A stretch of 20,013 nucleotides of DNA, from positions 1 to 20,013 of the forward strand of contig NZHH01000036.1 of NCBI GenBank assembly GCA_002691245.1. The letters are read 5' to 3'. A program made the translations under genes and the position numbers. The notes beneath the pieces are model-generated. The model did not search any database, was not told the DNA's origin, and saw only the letters and a list, made by a program, of their open reading frames with translations. The stretch is from Methylaequor sp002691245 (lineage in GTDB: Bacteria; Pseudomonadota; Alphaproteobacteria; Methylaequorales; Methylaequoraceae). Below, in pieces: positions 7,953-14,545 of this stretch. Position 1 is the stretch's first letter. Each line of letters starts with the position of its first letter.

Positions 7953-8679
7953 CAAGCACCTGCTGAATATTGGTTTGATATCTACAATATTTACAACTAT
8001 TATGATTTAAAGGAACTTCATTTGAATTTAGAGTTTTAAAAATTACTTCAAGTGTAGGTTCAATCCATGAAAGATCTAAATTTTTTTCAAATATAAGTAA
8101 CTCAAAATCAATTTTTTTAATAGTATTAGGATTGTTTTCCAAGGCGTTTAGATAGATTAGTATTCCGGTATTACTCATGTTTAGAGAGTTTTTTGATAAA
8201 AGATACGAATAAAGTGATAATTGTTTCCAGTAACCAGGCCAAATTGTTTCTGCATTTATATCCTTTTTTCTCGATGTACTTTTAATTATGATTGGTGTGA
8301 AGTCTTTTGTCTCTGAACATTGCCAGACGTCATCCAATGTCGCTTTTATTTTAAAATTTGTTTTCTTGTGAACATATGATATTCCCTTAAATGGATGATT
8401 CCACAAATTTAATGCTTCTAAATTAGTTGGAATTAATTTTTTTTTAATCTTTATTGAATCAGGATAGACTATTTGTTTAATTCTAAATTCATTGATCAAA
8501 TTTTTATAATGGTTAACTACAAAATTATTGATTACAAGCGGAGTTCCATGTGGCCTTTTAATGCCATGTTTTTGATCAAGATAAAAGCATCTATTGCAAT
8601 CAAAAAAGAGATCAATTTTAGATCTGCTGATAGTAAATGCATTCAGATTGTCTTTAACGTATAATTTTTTTTTCCACAT
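7939..8679 (-). CDS. RecB/Cas4-like PD-(D/E)XK family protein, altered active site
   Basis: This 246-aa protein has four cysteines placed as in iron-sulfur nucleases: Cys28-x2-Cys31 near the N-terminus (FFDCNRCFYLD) and Cys229-x2-Cys232 at the end (CKYC). Between them lies a PD-(D/E)XK core: the first acidic motif TLDDVW (Asp116/117), the strand PIIIKSTSR with Lys133, and a RecB-type QxxxY motif (Gln153, Tyr157, in KQLSLYSYLL). In related proteins the strand normally reads like (V)VDYKSTS; here the acidic residue at 131 is Ile, so nuclease activity is doubtful. It is first in an operon with the DNA ligase. The start at 8679 lacks a clear Shine-Dalgarno sequence. Family placement is fairly secure; catalytic status is inference. 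Confidence 0.75.
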   Translation of the reverse strand: MWKKKLYVKDNLNAFTISRSKIDLFFDCNRCFYLDQKHGIKRPHGTPLVINNFVVNHYKNLINEFRIKQIVYPDSIKIKKKLIPTNLEALNLWNHPFKGISYVHKKTNFKIKATLDDVWQCSETKDFTPIIIKSTSRKKDINAETIWPGYWKQLSLYSYLLSKNSLNMSNTGILIYLNALENNPNTIKKIDFELLIFEKNLDLSWIEPTLEVIFKTLNSNEVPLNHNSCKYCRYQTNIQQVLDGKF

Positions 8680-8777
8680 TATTAAATGATATATATTTTT
8701 TTATTTTATTAATTATTTATATAGTTAAAAATCCTACCATCAATTGATAAATTAATACAAATTAATCTAATTAAGGG

Positions 8778-8806
8778 TTTATATTTGTTAACAATTGCAA
8801 ATTCAA
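8778..8806 (-). promoter_or_regulatory. Candidate sigma70 promoter for the nuclease-ligase operon
   Basis: On the minus strand TTGAAT (8806-8801) and TATAAA (8783-8778) are separated by exactly 17 nt. Transcription would start near 8771, giving a leader of about 90 nt. A perfect 10-bp palindrome, TTGTTAACAA (8785-8794), sits inside the spacer and could be an operator. The region is so AT-rich that chance matches are a real risk. Confidence 0.4.
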
Positions 8807-8807
8807 A

Positions 8808-8835
8808 TTGACAATTTTTTATTTTTTGGAATTAT
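8808..8835 (+). promoter_or_regulatory. Candidate promoter giving a leaderless mRNA
   Basis: A perfect -35 hexamer TTGACA (8808-8813) is followed after 16 nt by AATTAT (8830-8835, 4 of 6 to consensus). A start site 7 nt after this box falls on the A of the ATG at 8842. It lies back-to-back with the promoter of the divergent nuclease-ligase operon. Confidence 0.38.
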
Positions 8836-8841
8836 CACTTT

Positions 8842-9216
8842 ATGTACTTATTCGTTCTTATTTTATTACCTAAACTTCTTTTTTCATTGGAATTAAACTT
8901 GCTATGCACTAATGATTATTCAAATAACAAGGAAGTTGATGTTAAAGACATCTTCCTCTTAATGGACTCGGATTCTAAAAAAATAGAACTTGGAGGTTTA
9001 GCATTTTCTGCTGATAAAATTTCTATTTCAAAGTCAAATATTTCATGGACTGCTAATAATGTTGAGATATACCCTGACTCTATGGGTGAGATTTCAGGTA
9101 TATTAGGAAGATACTCTGGTAATTTGGTTCTGAACTTCCAAAGGCACGATGAAAATAAAATTAAATCTTTAGATTTTAGTTGTCGAAAATTTGAGTTAAA
9201 GCAGAGAAAATTTTAG
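8842..9216 (+). CDS. Small exported protein of unknown function
   Basis: I do not recognise this 124-aa protein. It has an N-terminal signal peptide (residues 1-~15, LFVLILLPKLLFS) and a mature part dominated by alternating hydrophobic/polar strands (KIELGGLAFSADKISIS, SGNLVLNFQRH), suggesting a small beta-sandwich or barrel. Two cysteines, near the start and near the end of the mature part, could form a disulfide in the periplasm. No Shine-Dalgarno sequence sits at normal spacing before the ATG; GGAA lies about 10 nt upstream. The gene stands alone between a divergent operon and a convergent one, overlapping the latter's last gene by 4 nt tail to tail. Confidence 0.75.
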   Translation: MYLFVLILLPKLLFSLELNLLCTNDYSNNKEVDVKDIFLLMDSDSKKIELGGLAFSADKISISKSNISWTANNVEIYPDSMGEISGILGRYSGNLVLNFQRHDENKIKSLDFSCRKFELKQRKF

Positions 9217-10193
9217 TTCTCAAACAACTTCTTTTTATCAACAAATTTCAAAATTTCTTTTTTGCAAAACTCTTTGCCTTCTTGCTCAATAAAATTATCT
9301 TTGATTCCTAAATTTTGCCTACTTGAAGCCATTTGGATAAAAGAATCATTAGGCCTTATTTTTGATAATTTCTTTAAATATTTTACAGGAACTCTAAAGT
9401 TTCCAAAAGTAATGGAGTGGATTTTTTTTAAATTTAACGTAAAAAAAACTTCAGAAAAAAACTTTTTGTAATTTTTTTCGTTTCCTAGCCAAATAATAGG
9501 GTCAAATCTTATTCCTATATTCCATCCCTTATCCTGAAGATTTTTAATACTTGATAATCTTTGTTTTAAGCTTGGAGTTTTACATTCAAATTCATTTATA
9601 ACAAATTCAGGGTTCAAACTAAAAGCAGGTAAAAGGTTTTTGGTTGGTTTAATATTTTTTAAAACTTTAATATTCGTACTTTTGGATCTAAGCTCAATAC
9701 ATCCATTTCTAAAACTATTTAAATTAGATATTAATTTTTTTGTAAAACCGGTAATATTTTCAAGTGCTAAGCTGTCACAGTCATAACCTGAAAAAAAACA
9801 TGATGTTTCTTTGTTTTTATGAATGGTCGCCCTAATTGCATCAAAAAAGTCTTCGTAATTTACAAATACTAAAAAATTTGCAGAATTAAACATACCCTGA
9901 AGATAACAATACTTGCAGTCAAATGGACAATTCATCATGTGGGAAAAATAATAATTATTTTTATACCCTATAGTAAATTTTTTTGGTGTGGATTTAACAA
10001 AATTGTTTTCTTTTTTAGCTAAAATAAATGAGGGATAGTTTTTCTGAATTCTGAAACTTTGATTAGAGGGATTAAATATTTCGGAGTAGTTGTTACAAAT
10101 AATACGATTTTGAAAATTAATTCTTTTTAATATCATTTGAGTAGTTGGATGATCTTTAACTTTCTCTTCGATATAAACGTTATTGATTTTCAT
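9213..10193 (-). CDS. Spore photoproduct lyase-family radical SAM protein
   Basis: This 326-aa protein carries the SPL-family radical SAM cluster motif Cys89-x3-Cys93-x2-Cys96 (MMNCPFDCKYCYLQGMF), which binds a 4Fe-4S cluster and S-adenosylmethionine. Flanking blocks match the non-sporulating proteobacterial branch: HPTTQMILKR, a QSFRIQKNYPSFILAKK stretch, NYYFSHMMNC and FLVFVNYEDF. The FSGYDCDS segment puts Cys139 about where the hydrogen-donor Cys of the Bacillus enzyme would align; that alignment is from memory. B. subtilis SplB reverses the thymine dimer 'spore photoproduct', but the substrate in non-spore-formers is unknown. Its ATG overlaps the phosphorylase stop as ATGA, so the two are translationally coupled. 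It is last in an eight-gene run. Confidence 0.88.
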   Translation of the reverse strand: MKINNVYIEEKVKDHPTTQMILKRINFQNRIICNNYSEIFNPSNQSFRIQKNYPSFILAKKENNFVKSTPKKFTIGYKNNYYFSHMMNCPFDCKYCYLQGMFNSANFLVFVNYEDFFDAIRATIHKNKETSCFFSGYDCDSLALENITGFTKKLISNLNSFRNGCIELRSKSTNIKVLKNIKPTKNLLPAFSLNPEFVINEFECKTPSLKQRLSSIKNLQDKGWNIGIRFDPIIWLGNEKNYKKFFSEVFFTLNLKKIHSITFGNFRVPVKYLKKLSKIRPNDSFIQMASSRQNLGIKDNFIEQEGKEFCKKEILKFVDKKKLFEN

Positions 10194-10981
10194 AATTTTA
10201 AAAATTCTTTTAATATTTTTATATTATAAGCTCCATTTTTTTTTGGATCAAAAATATTTTTTCTTAAAGTTTTATATTTTGAGAAATACAATTTTAATAA
10301 TGATTTCATTTGTTGTTTTTGAGTAAAAGTGAATCTTATATTTTGAAATTGCTTTTCAAATTGAAGATCTATTTTATCTAGATTATCTTGTTCAAAACCT
10401 TCTTTTACTTTTTCAGTAAATTCACATAAATCTAAAATTAATTTTTTTTTATTATCAATTAAATTGTAAACTTCACATTTATTTTCGAAATTGATTGATG
10501 ACTTTTTGTTGTCAGAGACTATTTTTAGAATATTTATAAATTCTTTTATTCCATATTTATTTGTTGCATAAAAAAAACCACTACATTCCATATCACTCAG
10601 AGATTGATTATAGTTTAAATCTTTTTTATCATATGTTACACATTCTGAAGATTTTATCTCTTTAAACCCTATAAAGGGAAAGTAGACTTTACTGCTAGAC
10701 GAGTCAATTACTTTGTCGACCAAGAAAATTTCACCTATTTTTCTTGATTTATGACCAACCAGACCAATATTAATCCAAGTATTATTTCTTACGCAATTAA
10801 ATTCGTAAAATGTCTGAGTAACACTCATAGCTGAGTTTATTTTACCAATTCCTGAAATTGTAAGGCTTTTGTTATCAGAGTGATAAATTTTAAAATTTGT
10901 CTTAGATTTGTATTCTCTTAAATTAAATAGATCAATAATCGGCATTGCTTCAGAGAGTGTGGCAGTTACAAAATGAATCAT
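10190..10981 (-). CDS. MTAN-like nucleoside phosphorylase/hydrolase with C-terminal extension
   Basis: This 263-aa protein looks like the PNP/UDP phosphorylase superfamily, nearest to methylthioadenosine/S-adenosylhomocysteine nucleosidase. Visible elements are ATLSEAMPII with Glu11, SGIGKINSAMSV (~43-54), INIGLVGHKSRKIGEI (~70-85), SDMECSGF with ribose-binding Glu132, and VSDNKKSS with Asp157 in the catalytic-Asp position. The fold ends near residue 165. About 95 further residues are lysine-rich and predicted helical, with no domain I recognise. The ATG follows the methyltransferase stop with no gap, and its own stop overlaps the SPL-family start. Candidate roles are hydrolysis of 5'-deoxyadenosine or other radical-SAM by-products, or cleavage of damaged nucleosides; neither is shown by the sequence. 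Confidence 0.72.
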   Translation of the reverse strand: MIHFVTATLSEAMPIIDLFNLREYKSKTNFKIYHSDNKSLTISGIGKINSAMSVTQTFYEFNCVRNNTWINIGLVGHKSRKIGEIFLVDKVIDSSSSKVYFPFIGFKEIKSSECVTYDKKDLNYNQSLSDMECSGFFYATNKYGIKEFINILKIVSDNKKSSINFENKCEVYNLIDNKKKLILDLCEFTEKVKEGFEQDNLDKIDLQFEKQFQNIRFTFTQKQQMKSLLKLYFSKYKTLRKNIFDPKKNGAYNIKILKEFLKL

Positions 10982-11776
10982 TTATTTTTTTCTAAACTTC
11001 AGTGTCATTCGATCGCTTTCACCAATCGATTTGAAATAATCTTTGTTTTCTTCGCCATTCGCATATCTTGGAGGTAAACTCCACACACCTTTTTTGTAGT
11101 TTTTAAGGTCTTTTGTATTTTGATTGATATTACTTCTCTCAACTAATTCAAAACCCTGATTCTGGATATGATCGATTAAAAATGATTCTTTTACGTAACC
11201 TTTTTCAAAGTTTTTAATTAATGATTCATCTGCCCTATGTTGTACCACTCCCAAAACACCGCCTGTTTTGAGTGCCTTACGAATAGAATTCAAAATATTT
11301 TCTGATTTGTTATGATTTAAAAAATTATGTGTATTTCTGAAAGTCAAAATAATATCAAAATAGCTTTCTTTACTATCGAAATTTAAATTTTTATCAATAT
11401 AAATAGTTTTAAAGGCACCAAACTTTTCTCTATTAATATTAAAATAGTTGTAAAATTCTTTTTGAATTTTAGTTATTATTTCTTCTGCAAACGGTGGCTG
11501 TTTATATGTTGCTACATAAAAATTATTTGTATTTTTCATGTAATGACTTAATATTTCAGTATACCATCCTCTTCCAGGTGTGATTTCAAGCACCTTCAAG
11601 TTTTTACTTAGTCCAAAAAATTCTAATGTTTCTATTGGGTTCCTAAACTTGTCTCTTTTAACATTTTCCTCAGAACGATATTTATTTTCTACAGCTGATA
11701 TTATATCCTCATTACTACTTAGAGGAGTTTTATAAAGTATTATTGTAAATAAGATTAATTTTATAAATAAATTCAT
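10982..11776 (-). CDS. Exported class I SAM-dependent methyltransferase (COG4798-like)
   Basis: This 264-aa protein has a Rossmann-type methyltransferase core. Motif I, VLEITPGRGWYTEIL (62-76), is clear, then YFDIILTFRNTHNF and LKTGGVLGVVQHR. The end, GVWSLPPRYANG then IGESDRMTLKF, is characteristic of the COG4798 family. Residues 1-~20 (NLFIKLILFTIILYKTP) read as a signal peptide or membrane anchor, which is common in this family and leaves unclear how S-adenosylmethionine would be reached. The substrate is unknown. It starts 3 nt after the upstream stop, and the phosphorylase starts directly after its TAA. Neighbouring genes for an MTAN-like enzyme and a radical SAM protein share a SAM theme. 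Confidence 0.85.
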   Translation of the reverse strand: MNLFIKLILFTIILYKTPLSSNEDIISAVENKYRSEENVKRDKFRNPIETLEFFGLSKNLKVLEITPGRGWYTEILSHYMKNTNNFYVATYKQPPFAEEIITKIQKEFYNYFNINREKFGAFKTIYIDKNLNFDSKESYFDIILTFRNTHNFLNHNKSENILNSIRKALKTGGVLGVVQHRADESLIKNFEKGYVKESFLIDHIQNQGFELVERSNINQNTKDLKNYKKGVWSLPPRYANGEENKDYFKSIGESDRMTLKFRKK

Positions 11777-11779
11777 AAT

Positions 11780-12277
11780 TCAAATCACACTATCTATCAT
11801 ATCATCAATTGAAAATTCTTTATTTATTGCATCACTTATTAAACCTAATTCGATTTCATTTTTCAAATCCCAACCTAAAGGAGCTGTTTTGGTTAACCCT
11901 GATCTACATGCGTAAGCAAAAATTTTGAAATCCTTTAATGCTTCATCAGGAGTATATTTTTTTTTTGGATTTCCCTCATAGGGATCTTTTTTAAAAATCC
12001 CTTTTTCATTTGGTTTGACATCAGTTATTACAGAATAAATGAAATGATTTAAAAGTAAAAAAGGATCTTTTGCTTTTACTTCTCCCAGGAATTGAATATA
12101 AGCAATAGCCGTTGTTTCAATCTCATCTGATTTTAAATCATCGTAATACTTGGTAAAAAAAGATATAAATTTTTTTGAACTAATAAACATTGCAACATCT
12201 CTCACTATATAATCGTATACAGTCTGTGAAATTATTATTTTAAATAACCAACTCGGACAGAACTTTCCAGTACTCAT
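11780..12277 (-). CDS. Hypothetical protein in the cysK operon
   Basis: I do not recognise this 165-aa protein. It appears soluble and mostly helical, with aromatic-rich helices (YDYIVRDVAMFISSKKFISFF), a middle loop rich in Lys, Pro and Gly (~92-107), and an acidic C-terminus (INKEFSIDDMIDSVI). No signal peptide, metal-binding motif or clear catalytic signature is visible. It starts 3 nt after the NDUFS4-like gene and ends 3 nt before the methyltransferase gene, so it is almost certainly cotranscribed. The tight packing and lack of internal stops over 165 codons support it being real. Confidence 0.75.
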   Translation of the reverse strand: MSTGKFCPSWLFKIIISQTVYDYIVRDVAMFISSKKFISFFTKYYDDLKSDEIETTAIAYIQFLGEVKAKDPFLLLNHFIYSVITDVKPNEKGIFKKDPYEGNPKKKYTPDEALKDFKIFAYACRSGLTKTAPLGWDLKNEIELGLISDAINKEFSIDDMIDSVI

Positions 12278-12280
12278 TTT

Positions 12281-12574
12281 TTATTTCTTTGTAAAGTTTT
12301 CTGCATATGATTTTTTTATTAAACTTCTAGTATTAGGTTTTAAAACTTCATAATCATAATTATTTTTTTTAGCAAATTTTTCTGCAGATTCTAGATCATC
12401 AAAGAATAATTTAATCTGTTTTTCTGGGTTAGAACTACCTACCCAACAAAATTTACTGCTTAAAAATGTCTCACTTATATCATTATTACTTAGGCACCAT
12501 TTCTTTGATGAGTATAGACCTGACTGCATTGCTGACTTTGTAGGTTTGAAAATTAAAAATTTATTTTGTTTCAT
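12281..12574 (-). CDS. NDUFS4-like complex I accessory subunit (ETC complex I domain)
   Basis: This 97-aa protein matches the ETC complex I subunit family (mitochondrial NDUFS4/18-kDa; present in Alphaproteobacteria). Conserved blocks are IFKPTKSAMQSG, KKWCLSN, FCWVGSSNPEKQIKLFF, a SAEKFAKKNNYDYEV helix-strand, and the terminal KKSYAENF. It would sit on the hydrophilic arm of NADH:quinone oxidoreductase at the inner-membrane face and stabilise it. It is a strong taxonomic clue for an alphaproteobacterium. The ATG overlaps the metC stop by 14 nt, with AAGGA about 10 nt upstream inside the metC end. Its neighbours are sulfur amino acid genes, not other complex I genes, as is usual for this dispersed subunit. 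Confidence 0.92.
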   Translation of the reverse strand: MKQNKFLIFKPTKSAMQSGLYSSKKWCLSNNDISETFLSSKFCWVGSSNPEKQIKLFFDDLESAEKFAKKNNYDYEVLKPNTRSLIKKSYAENFTKK

Positions 12575-13724
12575 AACTTTTAAATCCTTTATCTAAATCT
12601 TTTTTCAAATCATTAGCTGACTCTAAACCTACATGAATTCTAAACCAAAAATAAGAATTATTATAGTTTTTTATTCCAGGTTTTATTTGATTTAAAGGAA
12701 GTATCAAGCTTTCATATCCACCCCAACTAAAACCAATCTTAAAAAAATGTAGAGGATCAAGAAATTTTTCTATACTCCCTTTTTTTTCAATAGCAAATGT
12801 GATTAGTCCATTGGAACAGTGAAAGTACTTTTTCCATAATCCAAAATACTTATTATTTTTATCAGGAAGATATAGTATTTTTTTAATACATTGTTTGGTT
12901 TGAAGGTGCAAAAAAATTTCAAGAGCGTTCTTTTGGTGTTCTTTTAATCTTGAATCTAATGTTCTTAGCCCTCTGATTGCTAACTGACAGTTTTCTGATG
13001 AAACAAAATCACCTATTCTTACAGCAGTTTGTTTGATTTTCTGTCGATTTTCTTTTGAACATGCAATTACACCACAAAAAGTATCAGAATGTCCTGAAAA
13101 ATACTTAGTGCACGACTCAATCACTATATCTACACCCCATTTAATTGGGTTGAAACCTAAAAATGTTGCCCATGTATTATCTAAAATTGTAGTGATTTTA
13201 TGCTTTTTGGCTATTATTACAATTTTTTCTATATCATCTATTTCGTAGTTTAAGGAACCAGGTGATTCAAGGTAAATTATTTTTGTCTTTTTGGTAATTA
13301 TTTTTTCTAGGTTTAAATAATTCTTACTTTTAAAGAATTTTGTTTTTATACCAAACTTTACAAGCTCTTTTTTACAGAAGTTGAATACTGGTTCATAGCA
13401 ATTTTCTGTGACTAGAACTTCCTCGTTATGAGATAATAATGAAAGCAAACTTATTGAGATTGCCGATAAACCTGAGCTAGTAATAACTGAAGCCTCGCTT
13501 TCATACAATTCACATATTATTTTTTCAAATCTTTTTATGTTATAATTTCCTAATCTTCCATAGTAAGGCAAATTGAATTTGTCTCTTTTTGCTTTCATGA
13601 AAGATTTGTAATCATCAAAGATTATTGTGGATGTTTTATATAAAGGGTCTCCCAAAGAACCATAATGAATCTTAGGGTCACTTCCTATTTTTATCAATTT
13701 AGATTTTATATCTTTTTTCCCCAT
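12561..13724 (-). CDS. metC: Cystathionine beta-lyase / Cys-Met metabolism PLP enzyme
   Basis: This ~387-aa PLP enzyme of the Cys/Met metabolism family is best read as cystathionine beta-lyase, which cleaves cystathionine to homocysteine, pyruvate and ammonia for methionine synthesis. PLP Lys207 is in ESCTKYFSGHSD, the cofactor Asp182 in ILDNTWA, the YYGRLGN substrate/cofactor segment at ~54-60, and the SSGLSA phosphate loop at ~83-88. The C-terminal GFSWGGYESL stretch favours MetC over cystathionine gamma-synthase. The frame opens with a GTG at 13733, but the ATG at 13724 gives a standard N-terminus. Either way it overlaps the 3' end of sseA (19 nt from the ATG). Exact specificity within the family is not certain. 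Confidence 0.88.
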   Translation of the reverse strand: MGKKDIKSKLIKIGSDPKIHYGSLGDPLYKTSTIIFDDYKSFMKAKRDKFNLPYYGRLGNYNIKRFEKIICELYESEASVITSSGLSAISISLLSLLSHNEEVLVTENCYEPVFNFCKKELVKFGIKTKFFKSKNYLNLEKIITKKTKIIYLESPGSLNYEIDDIEKIVIIAKKHKITTILDNTWATFLGFNPIKWGVDIVIESCTKYFSGHSDTFCGVIACSKENRQKIKQTAVRIGDFVSSENCQLAIRGLRTLDSRLKEHQKNALEIFLHLQTKQCIKKILYLPDKNNKYFGLWKKYFHCSNGLITFAIEKKGSIEKFLDPLHFFKIGFSWGGYESLILPLNQIKPGIKNYNNSYFWFRIHVGLESANDLKKDLDKGFKSYETK

Positions 13725-14545
13725 TCTGCCCACGATCCATCGTATAATTTTATTTTTTTAAAACCTAATATTGAAAGAACAAAGAAAATATTGCATGCAG
13801 TTATTCCTGAACCACAATAACATATAATAAGGTTTTCTTTTTTTAATTTTTTTTTTAAAATTAATTTCTTTAAATTTATTAAGCTCTTTAAATAACCATT
13901 TTTTTTAACAATATCAACAAACGGGATGTTAATACTGGAATCAATGTTTCCTCTATTTAAAAATGGTCTGGGTTCGGAAACTAAACCTTGAAATCTTTTG
14001 ATTGGTCTGGCATCAATAATTTGACATTTTTTCTTTTTTAAATTTATTTGTATATTAATTTTGTTTATTACTAGCTCTGGATCTGCTTTAATTTTATTAG
14101 AAAACCTACTAGTATCTTTTTTTGAAATATTATTTTTGTTATAATTCTTTTGTCTTATCCAAGCCTGGTAACCACCATTAAGTATTTTTACATTTACATA
14201 TCCAAAGTATTTAAAACAAAACCAAGCTCTTGCAGAAGAAAAAAAACCAACTTGATCATAAATAATTATTTCATCTTTAATATTTAAATAATGTTTTCTA
14301 ACGTATTCAGTAAAATGCTTAATCTTTGGAAGCATATGGGGTAGATCTGATGTATGATCGCAAAGTTTTTCTACATCAAAAAAAATTGCATTATCAATAT
14401 GTGTTTTTTCAAACTCAATCCTTCCTCTATTTGGATCTTCTAAATACCATCTACAATCTATAATCTTCAAATTCTTTTTCTTCCTTAGATTTTTTAAAAA
14501 ACTAGGATTAATTAAAAAATTTGACAAAGGTTTGGTTAAAGCCAT
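13706..14545 (-). CDS. sseA: 3-mercaptopyruvate sulfurtransferase / thiosulfate sulfurtransferase
   Basis: This 279-aa protein has two rhodanese domains. The N-terminal inactive-type domain covers ~20-140 (IIDCRWYLEDPNRG, then IIYDQVGFFSSARAWF). The catalytic C-terminal domain covers ~165-279, with IIDARPIKRFQG and the active-site Cys244 in CYCGSGITAC. A CG(S/T)GVT-type loop favours mercaptopyruvate over thiosulfate as donor. It transfers sulfur from 3-mercaptopyruvate, a cysteine breakdown product, to a thiol acceptor. It overlaps cysK by 10 nt and metC by 19-28 nt, forming a sulfur amino acid unit. The assignment is secure; donor preference is inferred from the loop. Confidence 0.92.
   Translation of the reverse strand: MALTKPLSNFLINPSFLKNLRKKKNLKIIDCRWYLEDPNRGRIEFEKTHIDNAIFFDVEKLCDHTSDLPHMLPKIKHFTEYVRKHYLNIKDEIIIYDQVGFFSSARAWFCFKYFGYVNVKILNGGYQAWIRQKNYNKNNISKKDTSRFSNKIKADPELVINKINIQINLKKKKCQIIDARPIKRFQGLVSEPRPFLNRGNIDSSINIPFVDIVKKNGYLKSLINLKKLILKKKLKKENLIICYCGSGITACNIFFVLSILGFKKIKLYDGSWAEWGKKI

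Noticed and set aside
6161..8679. Prophage remnant around the phage-type ligase
   Set aside because: There is no integrase, structural, lysis or att-like sequence, and the neighbours are ordinary bacterial genes of similar composition.
7939..8679. CRISPR Cas4 and a possible array
   Set aside because: No repeat-spacer structure or other cas gene is present; the resemblance is to the wider RecB/AddB/Cas4 fold only.
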